Position numbers and translations under genes: made by a program
Shown here: positions 25,880 through 33,389 of the stretch, piece by piece
How positions within the stretch are numbered: the first letter of the stretch is position 1
Layout: every line of letters begins with the position of its first letter
Source: Paenibacillus phytohabitans
GTDB lineage: Bacteria; Bacillota; Bacilli; Paenibacillales; Paenibacillaceae
DNA: 64,000 bases
Assembly (NCBI RefSeq): GCF_013141775.1
Contig: NZ_WHOB01000016.1
Coordinates: forward strand, 62,001 to 126,000
Direction: 5' to 3'
The notes under the pieces: model-generated
What the model was told of the DNA's origin: nothing
Databases searched by the model: none
The model's input: only the letters and a program-made list of their open reading frames with translations

Positions 25880-25905
25880 GTTAACATAACATTAAATATG
25901 TTAAC
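25880..25905. repeat. GTTAACATAAT palindrome, copy 4
   Basis: GTTAACATAAC-ATTA-AATATGTTAAC. The outer GTTAAC of both arms is intact, and the right arm overlaps the stop codon of the AbrB-type transporter gene. Confidence 0.78.
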
Positions 25906-27007
25906 TCATGGCTGCTTTTTTACTTTTCTTCTCCCGGAAAATCAATTTAAACAACGGTGGAACCGCAAAAAAGATGAAAAACGTCCGGAACAGCTGGTAC
26001 CCGGCCACCGTTGGCAAATCCGCCCCTACCTCATGCGCGATCAGGCTCATCTGATCCATCCCTCCGGGAGCAAGACTGAGCAGCGCGGTTGCCGATGATA
26101 CCGAATCCAGATAAGCGAACAGCAGGCTGAGGCCATACGCTCCGGCAATCAGCACTGCCCCGCTGCCTACAGCCAGCGACAGGGTCAGCAGTTTATTGTT
26201 CAGCTTACGCGGATCGAGCAGCAATCCGACATATACGCCAATCATCAGCTGCGCGGCATTGATTAAAATATCCGGAAGCGCGGGACCCTGAAGACCGCTG
26301 ATCTGCAGAATTGCCGTAATAATAGCCGGACCGAGGAGATACGCGGTGGGAAATCTAATCTTTTGGCCTACAATTCCGCATACCGTACAAGCGACGCCAA
26401 AATAAAAGATATTCGGGAAAAGCCCTCCCCACCCGGCCGCAGATTCAACCAGAAGAGGTGTATTCTCTCCCCCGCCAGCGTGGCTGGCAAACAGCGGACT
26501 GTAGATCAGCAGCGGCACACAGATAATAATCATCATCAGCCGGACCACTTGAATGACCGTAACAACCGTAAGATTGATATCCTCTGACTCTTCGGCCAGC
26601 ACCAGCATCTGGGTTAACCCCCCGGGGATGCTTCCCAGCAGGATAGTCTTGTAGTTAGTCCCCGATACCTTAGATACAATTACTGCAATACCCGCGCAGA
26701 ACAGCAGCAGTAACGTGGTCATCAGCAGCATGGAGGGCAGCTGGAAAGCGATTTGATTCAGTGCAGAACCTGTCAGGGAGAGACCAATGGTATAACCGAC
26801 GATAATCATACCGGTATTCCGTATTTGCCCGGGCCAGGTATACACTTGTTTCCGCAGGTTGGAGCCTATCAGAACAGCAATCATCGGGCCAAGCAGCCAG
26901 GGCAGCGGCAGATGCAGCAGCATAAAGATCGCCCCTCCAGCCAAAGCGGTAATCAGGGTAATCAGGACATATAAGGGCTTACGCCGAGTCACAGATTGGT
27001 TTGACAT
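25901..27007 (-). CDS. AbrB-family membrane transporter
   Basis: 368 residues, about ten membrane segments arranged as two homologous halves (the AbrB duplication; compare LPLPWLLGPMIAVLIGSNLR with IRFPTAYLLGPAIITAILQ, and GSIPGGLTQMLVLAEE with LAPGGMDQMSLIAHEVG). This family (once called putative ammonia monooxygenase) is a membrane transporter of unsettled substrate. It directly follows the MBL hydrolase gene (24-base gap) and is likely in its operon, and so under the Rrf2-type operator. Confidence 0.82.
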   Translation of the reverse strand: MSNQSVTRRKPLYVLITLITALAGGAIFMLLHLPLPWLLGPMIAVLIGSNLRKQVYTWPGQIRNTGMIIVGYTIGLSLTGSALNQIAFQLPSMLLMTTLLLLFCAGIAVIVSKVSGTNYKTILLGSIPGGLTQMLVLAEESEDINLTVVTVIQVVRLMMIIICVPLLIYSPLFASHAGGGENTPLLVESAAGWGGLFPNIFYFGVACTVCGIVGQKIRFPTAYLLGPAIITAILQISGLQGPALPDILINAAQLMIGVYVGLLLDPRKLNNKLLTLSLAVGSGAVLIAGAYGLSLLFAYLDSVSSATALLSLAPGGMDQMSLIAHEVGADLPTVAGYQLFRTFFIFFAVPPLFKLIFREKKSKKAAMS

Positions 27008-27031
27008 TCATAATCCTCTTTTCCAGCCCAT

Positions 27032-27685
27032 TCAGCTTGGTTCATATTGAAGAGTATATACACCACGTTGTCCGGCCAGAGTCTCGCTGGTAATGACCAG
27101 CTCTTCTACTACGTTAACAGGCTGCCCTGCAGCCTGCAAGAACTTATCCGCTTTGGCAAAAAACAACCGGCCAAGCAACCCCAGCGCTTTGGTGCTGTAA
27201 TGCATAGGTATGGCAACCGCCGGCTGCAATTGCTTCATTACGGCTGCCGCACCTGTACCATCAAGCGTCGCTTTTCCGCCGACAGGGGTCATAAGCACGT
27301 CAACCCTGCCAATCTGCTCCAACTGCCGGGCATTCAAAGCATGGCCGAGATCACCGGCATGGCAAATCCGGAGTCCGTCTACCGTGAACACGAAGATGAT
27401 ATTATTGCCCCTTTTTGCCCCTTCCACATTATCGTGATACGTGGCTACCCCTTGAATCTCCACTCCCCGCACACTGAAATGCCCGGGCTGGTTGATCAGT
27501 TCATAGGGACCTTCAGCCACTTGAATCTGACTGTGGTCCTTATGATCATGGGTAACGGCTACAATATCCGCCTTAACTTTAGGCATCCGGTAACCAAGGA
27601 ATTTCCCGTAGGGATCAATCAGAATTACCGTCCCCTGCTGTGATATGAGCTGAAAAGCGGAGTGTCCAAACCAGTGAATTTTCAT
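27032..27685 (-). CDS. MBL-fold metal-dependent hydrolase (UPF0173)
   Basis: 217 residues. The metallo-beta-lactamase motif is THDHKDHS (HxHxDH), with further ligands in ATYHDN, CHAGDLGH and PMHYSTKA, the UPF0173/YtkL pattern. The catalytic fold should bind two metal ions; the biological substrate is unknown. GGAGGAG precedes the ATG. Its promoter region carries the same palindrome as the rrf2 promoter, so it is the probable target of that regulator. Confidence 0.87.
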   Translation of the reverse strand: MKIHWFGHSAFQLISQQGTVILIDPYGKFLGYRMPKVKADIVAVTHDHKDHSQIQVAEGPYELINQPGHFSVRGVEIQGVATYHDNVEGAKRGNNIIFVFTVDGLRICHAGDLGHALNARQLEQIGRVDVLMTPVGGKATLDGTGAAAVMKQLQPAVAIPMHYSTKALGLLGRLFFAKADKFLQAAGQPVNVVEELVITSETLAGQRGVYTLQYEPS

Positions 27686-27723
27686 TATTTTCTCTCCTCC
27701 AAAATAAAATGATCAAACCGTTA

Positions 27724-27746
27724 AATGTGCATTTATCAGCACACTT
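27724..27746. promoter_or_regulatory. Rrf2-type operator, copy 1
   Basis: AATGTGCATTTATCAGCACACTT: TGTGC-N8-GCACA with conserved flanks. It lies 40 bases upstream of the MBL hydrolase start and matches the site in the Rrf2 promoter. Confidence 0.72.
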
Positions 27747-27749
27747 TAT

Positions 27750-27780
27750 CGCAAAAAAAACCAGCTGTTGAAACTGGCTC
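27750..27780 (-). terminator. terminator of the Rrf2 regulator gene
   Basis: On the minus strand AGCCAG pairs with CTGGTT around an 8- to 9-base loop, and eight T close the element. Confidence 0.75.
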
Positions 27781-27794
27781 CCGGAACTCTCACG

Positions 27795-28196
27795 TCACTC
27801 CACTAAGTCAGCAATCGTATAGGATTTCAGCACATGTTCCACTTGATAACGGATATCCGTCATAATCTGATCGAACGACTGGCGGACCTTCTGTCCAAAC
27901 AAATGATTGCCGGTAGTATCCAGCATGCCGTCCAGCATAGGCACATCATCGTGCATGGACAAATACACTTCTGCCAGAGTAATCTCTCCGGGTGGTTTAG
28001 CCAGTGTATAGCCCCCGCCACGGCCTTGGCGTACTTCGATATAACCGGCTTCTGTAAGCCGGGACAGAATTTTGCGCAGTGCAGTCGGCTCGCAGCGGAT
28101 CTGTTCCGCAATCTCCACACTGGAGTACTGTCCTGCTGTTGAAGCCAGCACGACTAACGCCTGCAATCCATAACCAAATCGTTTGAGCTCTGCCAT
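27795..28196 (-). CDS. Rrf2-family transcriptional regulator
   Basis: 133 residues. The Rrf2 winged helix-turn-helix spans about 1-85 (SSVEIAEQIRCEPTALRKILSRLTEAGYIEVRQGRGGGYTLA). The three closely spaced cysteines that hold the Fe-S cluster in IscR and NsrR are absent; the only Cys is C35 in the recognition region. It is therefore probably not an Fe-S sensor, or uses a single-Cys switch (inference). Its own -10 box is inside the shared palindrome, indicating autorepression. Confidence 0.88.
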   Translation of the reverse strand: MAELKRFGYGLQALVVLASTAGQYSSVEIAEQIRCEPTALRKILSRLTEAGYIEVRQGRGGGYTLAKPPGEITLAEVYLSMHDDVPMLDGMLDTTGNHLFGQKVRQSFDQIMTDIRYQVEHVLKSYTIADLVE

Positions 28197-28225
28197 AGGA
28201 AGTATTGACTCCTCTTTGCGGTGTT

Positions 28226-28248
28226 AATGTGCAAATTATAGCACACTT
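28226..28248. promoter_or_regulatory. Rrf2-type operator, copy 2
   Basis: AATGTGCAAATTATAGCACACTT: the same TGTGC-N8-GCACA palindrome and flanks as copy 1. It covers the -10 region of the rrf2 promoter. Confidence 0.75.
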
Positions 28249-28263
28249 ATTATCTGCGTACAA
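28235..28263 (-). promoter_or_regulatory. sigma-A promoter of the Rrf2 gene
   Basis: On the minus strand TTGTAC and a perfect TATAAT are spaced 17 bases apart; the -10 box is embedded in the operator. Confidence 0.8.
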
Positions 28264-28277
28264 TCTTCTTCTCACGG

Positions 28278-29330
28278 CTAATCTATGTTGGCAATCTTCC
28301 ACTCGCCCTGCTTGTTCTTGAGCAGAGAAATCTCATTCCCTCCGTCTACAATATAGCCCTCTGAGGTCATCCGCGTATACCTGACCCAGAATCCGGCCCG
28401 CTTGGTTCCTTCAACAGGGATGCCTGTCAGGGTCAACTCATAGAAACGGTAGACGTTCTTATTGTCCAGGAAAAACTGCAGAGCTTCATTCAGCTGCGGG
28501 GAGTGCATAGTAGCCGCGAACTTCTCCTTGTCCCCTGCCGCCCAGGCTTCAAGACAGTCCATCGTTTCCTGCAGCGCCTGCTTTTTCCCGGGATCACTTC
28601 CTACATCCGGCGCTGTTAAGAACACACCCGGAGTGATGGGCGGTTGCTTCTTCATATATTCAACATCTCTAAGCATATCAATGAACACAGGAAGCAAAGT
28701 TGTACGTTGTCCATCCTGTATATGGATTTCCGCCCTGTAAGCCTGATCTTTGGCCGTGAATTTGAATGCTTCGGCCGTCTGGCTTCCTTTTACTGTGCTT
28801 TCTTCTACTTTGCTTCCGAGGTATTCCTTATATTTCAGCAGCACCAGATCATTGCCTGGCCCAAATTCTCCATCACCAGCTGCCGCATCCGCTGCATCAA
28901 GTTTCATCAAAGTAATATAATTCTGTTTATCCGGTGTGCCCCAGGCGGACCTCCCGTCCTGTTCAAACCGCACCATCGTTTCAGGCATGAACAGCCCCAG
29001 TGGTAATGTCTGATCTGCGGAGAACGCTGCTTGGACAACCTCTCCCTTAATCTCATATCCTCTGCCGCTCTCGCTGTAATCCGGTACTGCCGGAATCAGC
29101 GCGACTGATTTGACCGCAGGCGGTTCTGTTTGGATTACTGCCGGGGTAGCATGGGCTGGAGATGGAGTTGGAGTAACGGATACTGCAGCTGTTGCAGCTG
29201 TCGTTGCGGACGGCTGTGCCAACCCCACGGCACCGGACGAATTAATCTCTGCCCCGTTGCCGCAGCCTGTGCTGAGCGCTAATACCATTGTAATGCAGCC
29301 CGCTCCGAGTGCACTTTTACACATGGACAT
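28278..29330 (-). CDS. lipoprotein of unknown function
   Basis: 350 residues. A type II signal peptide ends at LSTGC (Cys 23), followed by a long Ala/Thr/Pro-rich linker (about 30-75) and a soluble domain from 85. No catalytic motif or named domain is recognised; the C-terminal 60 residues (YELTLTGIPVEGTKRAGFWVRYTR, EISLLKNKQGEWKIANID) look like an NTF2-like beta sheet. AGGTG precedes the ATG. Monocistronic. Confidence 0.7.
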   Translation of the reverse strand: MSMCKSALGAGCITMVLALSTGCGNGAEINSSGAVGLAQPSATTAATAAVSVTPTPSPAHATPAVIQTEPPAVKSVALIPAVPDYSESGRGYEIKGEVVQAAFSADQTLPLGLFMPETMVRFEQDGRSAWGTPDKQNYITLMKLDAADAAAGDGEFGPGNDLVLLKYKEYLGSKVEESTVKGSQTAEAFKFTAKDQAYRAEIHIQDGQRTTLLPVFIDMLRDVEYMKKQPPITPGVFLTAPDVGSDPGKKQALQETMDCLEAWAAGDKEKFAATMHSPQLNEALQFFLDNKNVYRFYELTLTGIPVEGTKRAGFWVRYTRMTSEGYIVDGGNEISLLKNKQGEWKIANID

Positions 29331-29435
29331 TTGTGATCACCTCATTTACCAGACGCTGGAAGCACCTTAAAGTTGCGCGCCATTCAGGTAAATGTATGTG
29401 ATTAACCAGTCAATTCATGTTCAGGAATTCCGCAT

Positions 29436-29945
29436 TTATTTCTTAATCCTATTAGTATTTAATGTGCTGAAGTATTGGCTGGGATTGCCTTGCCGGGAGT
29501 TGAACCTCTCCTGGAACTCCCCTCCTGTATAGGAACCGATCACCCGGTGCCAGAAGTTACGCGCAGGCGTATTCGCACGGATCTGCGAGACCTTCCAGTC
29601 GCCGGGGAACATATCGAACAGCCGGTGTGCAGCCCAGGTTCCTACGCCGCTGCGGCGGTATTTCTGCATCACAAAAAACTCTGTCATATAGAACTGTCCC
29701 TCCGGATCACGTAGTAGCCGGTCTACAAGCGCAAAGCCGGCGATATTGCCGTCTACCGTGAATAAGTAGGCGAACTTGTTTAGACCGCTGTTCCAGTAGG
29801 CCTCCAGCCCGGGATAAGACGGAAACAATCCGTCCCGGTCCACCTGCAGCTCCAGGTACCGCGTAAAATCATACAAATAGAACTGCATTAATCTGCTTAT
29901 AATCTGCTTCTGCTCTTTAGGAACCAGCTCGATTCCAAGTTCCAT
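29436..29945 (-). CDS. GNAT-family N-acetyltransferase
   Basis: 169 residues. The acetyl-CoA-binding motif A is in MQKYRRSGVGTWAAHRLFD (R/QxxGxG/A type). Acceptor unknown. The ATG at 29945 is eight bases after GAGG; the GTG at 29954 lies within the ribosome site and was rejected. An 8-bp inverted repeat (CATTTACC/GGTAAATG at 29343 and 29387) lies between this gene and the lipoprotein gene. Confidence 0.85.
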   Translation of the reverse strand: MELGIELVPKEQKQIISRLMQFYLYDFTRYLELQVDRDGLFPSYPGLEAYWNSGLNKFAYLFTVDGNIAGFALVDRLLRDPEGQFYMTEFFVMQKYRRSGVGTWAAHRLFDMFPGDWKVSQIRANTPARNFWHRVIGSYTGGEFQERFNSRQGNPSQYFSTLNTNRIKK

Positions 29946-30106
29946 CAGGTTCACCTCTGCCGTTTTCGTTTACTTCACATCATATAACTTTGTTACATCA
30001 GGAGCAAGGGCACTGCCAGCCCGGGCACAGATTCAAGCCATAAAATGCTAAAAACATGTTAAGATAGAATGACAGCCCTTTCGGCTTCCGGCAAACTATA
30101 AAGAAG

Positions 30107-31210
30107 GTGATTCCTATCAGTATTCAAAAAAACACCGACCGGAAAAACCTCGACCAGCGTCTGCCGCAGATGCCCTGGTTCGTGCAGCAGTTCATCGATT
30201 ATAAGCGTCCGGATCTGTCCCCCTCCACTCTGCTGGAGTATATCCGTGATTATGAATCCTTTTTCGGCTGGCTGCGCGGTGAAGGTCTATCCGCAGCTGC
30301 GAGCAATACTGAAATTACGCTGCTCGATCTAGAGACCCTGCATATGGACAGCATCGTCGGCTACCGCCTGCATCTGACTACTCGGGCTGAGAGTGCCAAC
30401 ACACGCGTTACCGTGTCCCGCAAGCTGTCCGCGCTTCGCTCCCTTTTCCACTATTTAAGCCAGATTGCGGAGGATGAGAACTTTTATCCGCTGCTTAAGC
30501 GTAATATTATGGCCAAGGTGGAGATCAAACGGATTCACAAACCGAAGGATACGGCCGCCAAGCTGAAGGGCAAAATTCTGGAGGATGAGGAGTTGCTGGA
30601 ATTCGTAGGCTATATCTACGAGGGTTATGGCAAGGATGTAGAAGCCAACAAGCAGGCTTATTATTCTTTTCAGCTGAACCGTGAGCGGGATGCCTGTATT
30701 GCCAGTCTGATTCTGAACTCCGGCCTGCGCGTATCCGAGGTAGTCAATCTCAATGTGGATGATCTGGATGTGAACAACAAGCTGCTCTATGTTTTCCGCA
30801 AGGGTCACAATGACGAAACCTTCAAGACCCCGGTCTATTTCCGCGAGCAGGCCAAGGACGATCTCAGCTTGTACCTCAGCCTCCGCCAGTCCAGATACAA
30901 GACTCCCAAACGGGAGAAAGCGCTCTTCATCACCCTGCCAAATGGCAGCACTGAGGGCAAACGGATGACCAAGCGGGCGATTCAAGAAATGATTATCAAA
31001 TACGCCAAGCGGTTCGGCAAACCTTATCTGACTGTACACAAGCTGCGGCACTCCTTCGCAACCGACTATTATCTGCAAAATGATATTTACAGGACGAAGG
31101 AACAGCTCGGACATGCTTCAACTGAAACCACCGAAATCTATGCCCATCTCACGGACAAAACAATGTCAGAAGCTATTGAACGCCGTCTGGAGAGTGAATC
31201 TTCCCAATAG
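30107..31210 (+). CDS. xerS: tyrosine recombinase XerS
   Basis: 367 residues. Its length, the insertion around 150-200 and the overall pattern match the XerS type (single chromosome-dimer resolvase described in streptococci and found in many Bacillales). The catalytic set is Arg in SGLRVSE, Lys in RKGHNDE, HKLRHSF, His in LGHAS and Tyr in TEIYAH. It would resolve chromosome dimers at a dif site, not found in this window. The start is uncertain: a perfect AAGGTGAT Shine-Dalgarno overlaps the in-frame GTG used here, and the next in-frame codon at a good distance is ATC at 30116. Confidence 0.88.
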   Translation: MIPISIQKNTDRKNLDQRLPQMPWFVQQFIDYKRPDLSPSTLLEYIRDYESFFGWLRGEGLSAAASNTEITLLDLETLHMDSIVGYRLHLTTRAESANTRVTVSRKLSALRSLFHYLSQIAEDENFYPLLKRNIMAKVEIKRIHKPKDTAAKLKGKILEDEELLEFVGYIYEGYGKDVEANKQAYYSFQLNRERDACIASLILNSGLRVSEVVNLNVDDLDVNNKLLYVFRKGHNDETFKTPVYFREQAKDDLSLYLSLRQSRYKTPKREKALFITLPNGSTEGKRMTKRAIQEMIIKYAKRFGKPYLTVHKLRHSFATDYYLQNDIYRTKEQLGHASTETTEIYAHLTDKTMSEAIERRLESESSQ

Positions 31211-31270
31211 TCTGACATTTGCGGAATGCTCAGGGCAGAGTCTCATTAATTATGTGGAGGTATTATTCCT

Positions 31271-32149
31271 TTGATTGAAAATTATTTAAATTGGACTGAA
31301 ACTCAGGACACTGGACTGCTTGAGCTGCACTCTGACTGCCTGGACTGCTTCGGCCTGTGCTGCGCGGCGCTCCCTTTTGCCGCTTCGTCCGACTTCGCTA
31401 TTGATAAGAATGCCGGACAGCCCTGCCCCAATCTGCGGGATGACTTCCGCTGCGGAATTCACACGGAACTGCGGGAGAAAGGCTTCCGGGGCTGCACAGT
31501 GTATGACTGCTTCGGAGCCGGGCAGAAGGTCTCTAATCTGACCTATGGAGGCCGTGACTGGCAGCAGGCCCCTGAAATCGCTGGGCAGATGTTCGAGGTC
31601 TTCCTGGTGATGCGCCAGCTTCATGAGCTGCTATGGTATCTGCGGGAGGCGATAGCATTCCCCGGCGCTGATATTCTGCATGATTCTCTTATGCTGATGA
31701 TTGAACGAACCTTGAACCTGACTACACTCAGCCCGGAAGAACTCCTGACGCTAGATGTGCCAGTTCAGCGCGCTGAAGTCAACGAACTGCTGCTGCGCGC
31801 CAGCGAATTGGCACGCAATGCCGCGCGGGCGCAGCTGGAACCCGCTCCCAAGCGGCAGAAAAACTACGGCCGCGGGGCAGATCTGATCGGCGCCAAGCTG
31901 CGTAAGGCCGAACTCCGATGTGTCAGCTTACGCGGCGCTTATCTGATCGCCGCTGACCTCAGCGGTGCGGATCTGCGGCATGCCGACCTGATCGGCGCTG
32001 ACCTCCGTGACACGAATCTGAGCGGCGCCGATCTGCGGGACAGCCTCTTCCTTACCCAAGCGCAGCTGCAAGCCGCTAAGGGAAATTCGGCTACCAAGCT
32101 GCCGGGATCGCTTACGCATCCTGAGCACTGGTCAGTGGACAAAGGTTGA
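31271..32149 (+). CDS. pentapeptide-repeat protein with cysteine-rich N-terminal domain
   Basis: 292 residues. The N-terminal 85 residues carry eight or more cysteines (CLDCFGLCC, CPNL, FRCG, GCTVYDCFG), a probable metal-binding module. A helical middle is followed at about 205-265 by a right-handed pentapeptide helix (GADLIGAKL, AADLSGADLR, GADLRDTNLSGADLRD). Pentapeptide proteins can mimic DNA or mediate protein contacts; no function is assigned. Start TTG with GGAGG ten bases upstream. It lies 60 bases after xerS and may share its transcript. Confidence 0.78.
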   Translation: MIENYLNWTETQDTGLLELHSDCLDCFGLCCAALPFAASSDFAIDKNAGQPCPNLRDDFRCGIHTELREKGFRGCTVYDCFGAGQKVSNLTYGGRDWQQAPEIAGQMFEVFLVMRQLHELLWYLREAIAFPGADILHDSLMLMIERTLNLTTLSPEELLTLDVPVQRAEVNELLLRASELARNAARAQLEPAPKRQKNYGRGADLIGAKLRKAELRCVSLRGAYLIAADLSGADLRHADLIGADLRDTNLSGADLRDSLFLTQAQLQAAKGNSATKLPGSLTHPEHWSVDKG

Positions 32150-32396
32150 GACTAAGTTAGGCTGCTCTGATGCTTGTTTTATATCAACAGCTGGCTAGTT
32201 ACTGGCGTATTTGTGTGTTGATTGAGGTTTTCAGACTGTCTGTACCATATCTTCAGGTACAAGCGCATTTGTACACCTGATTCTCCCTTTTCCAGCTGCA
32301 TGCGGATGATCATGGGTATCCTTATGCCTGATTTGGGCTCTACGCGACAAAGCAGCGGTTTGAAGCATATTTCTGCTTCTGAGCTTAGATAATCAA

Positions 32397-32431
32397 GAAA
32401 CCCGGATCGTAGTTGATCCGGGTTTCTTTTT
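32397..32431 (+). terminator. terminator downstream of the pentapeptide gene
   Basis: GAAACCCGGATC pairs with GATCCGGGTTTC around a 6-base loop, followed by TTTTT. It is 248 bases past the stop of the pentapeptide gene, leaving a long 3' untranslated region. Confidence 0.85.
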
Positions 32432-32560
32432 GATATTCATTAAGTATTCTGAGAACTTAGGGCTTTCCCTTGTAACCCGTCTTTCGGGAGGCGCATTATG
32501 AAAATAGGAGCACGATGGGATGATCCTGCTGGCAGGTTGCTTTAACTTTTTTTGATTTTC

Positions 32561-32590
32561 TATTGTGAATTTTTCATATGTTGTAATATT
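32561..32590. repeat. GAATTTTTCATATG repeat, copy 2
   Basis: The core TGAATTTTTCATATGTTGTA is identical to copy 1 over 20 bases. Confidence 0.75.
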
Positions 32591-32740
32591 AGAAACAATA
32601 ACGTTGTTATCCATCTCAGAATTAAAAATATTCACATCAATTTTAGCCTTCACCACAGTAAGTATTGGACCTTTTGGTCTGTTGGGGCAAGATTTTACGT
32701 TTTCAACCCGTGATGTGTGAGGAAGACTGATTACTTTGCC

Positions 32741-32872
32741 AAATCTTGCACAAAATACAACAATCCCCTTATGATTCCGGCTATAATCGAGAATTGTTGT
32801 ACAAAATGCATCAATTCTCCTCCCCCAAGCCGTTGAGCGAACCAATTCTTGTATTTCATACAACAATCTCTC
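32741..32872. repeat. cluster of TTGTTGTA-type inverted repeats
   Basis: GAGAATTGTTGTA (32789-32801) and TACAACAATCTCTC (32859-32872) are near-perfect inverted copies. A third related piece, CTTGCACAAAATACAACAATC, precedes at 32745-32765, and CAATTCTTGTATTTCATAC lies inside the loop. The arrangement resembles a decayed palindromic element of about 84 bp; no transposase is linked. Confidence 0.55.
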
Positions 32873-32998
32873 TGAACACCCCGATATCTTGGGGTCCGAG
32901 TTGCACAACATTTAAGCCGCTACGATATGAATCTTAAGCAAACTTAAGCATCATTCCATGCACTACAGCATCTCATGCACTACCATTAGTCACTTTTC

Positions 32999-33029
32999 TA
33001 TTATGAATTTTTCATATGGTGAAAATATT
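32999..33029. repeat. GAATTTTTCATATG repeat, copy 3
   Basis: TATTATGAATTTTTCATATG is shared with copies 1 and 2; the flank diverges to GTGAAAATATT. Confidence 0.75.
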
Positions 33030-33163
33030 AAATAAATTATTAAACCAAACATCAAGCAATAATAAGTCATCAAACGTTAAAATACATTAAGCGCCTACGT
33101 TTTATCAGCACTCATAAGTTGTTAAACCCCAGTATTCCCCTTACATTTCCTCACAAAATGACA

Positions 33164-33202
33164 TGCTCAGCATGGCCATACGCTTGTCCATGCTGATGAG
33201 CA
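33164..33202 (-). terminator. bulged hairpin, possible moeA terminator
   Basis: On the minus strand TGCTC-AT-CAGCATGG pairs with CCATGCTG-AGCA (two-base bulge), followed by TGTCATTTTG. No other terminator follows moeA. Confidence 0.45.
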
Positions 33203-33231
33203 CCCATCTATGAGGTTTCGCCCAGGTTCGG

Positions 33232-33297
33232 GTTCGCGCGTCCGCGTCCGGGTTCGGGTCCGGGTTCAGGTTCGCGCGTCCGGGTTCGCGCCCGGGC
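33232..33297. repeat. GC-rich simple repeat
   Basis: Degenerate tandem units of CGGGTTCG, CGCGTCCG and TCCGGGTTC in a noncoding region, sharply GC-richer than the flanking AT-rich DNA. Confidence 0.75.
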
Positions 33298-33389
33298 TCT
33301 ACTTGCTCTACTTGCTTCTGCACAGTTCCTTAACCTTTCCTTTCAAAGCTGATATGCGCTTCTGTTGAGGTTCCCGTCTCCTCCACTAT

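Larger units (their letters stand above)
32150..33389. other. 1.2-kb gene-poor strip rich in short repeats
   Basis: It holds the terminator at 32397, two GAATTTTTCATATG repeats (32561, 32999), an inverted-repeat cluster (32741-32872), a hairpin (33164-33202) and a GC-rich simple repeat (33232-33297). A 172-codon minus frame at 32393-32911 runs through the terminator and the repeats and was judged not to be a gene. Confidence 0.7.

Noticed and set aside
25880..25905. BirA operator
   Set aside because: The GTTAAC-N14-GTTAAC outline fits loosely, but the site overlaps a stop codon and three sister copies lie mostly in gene 3' regions with no biotin genes nearby.
32393..32911. 172-codon minus-strand ORF
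   Set aside because: It runs through a strong terminator and several inverted repeats, has no convincing ribosome site, and its composition is unlike neighbouring genes.
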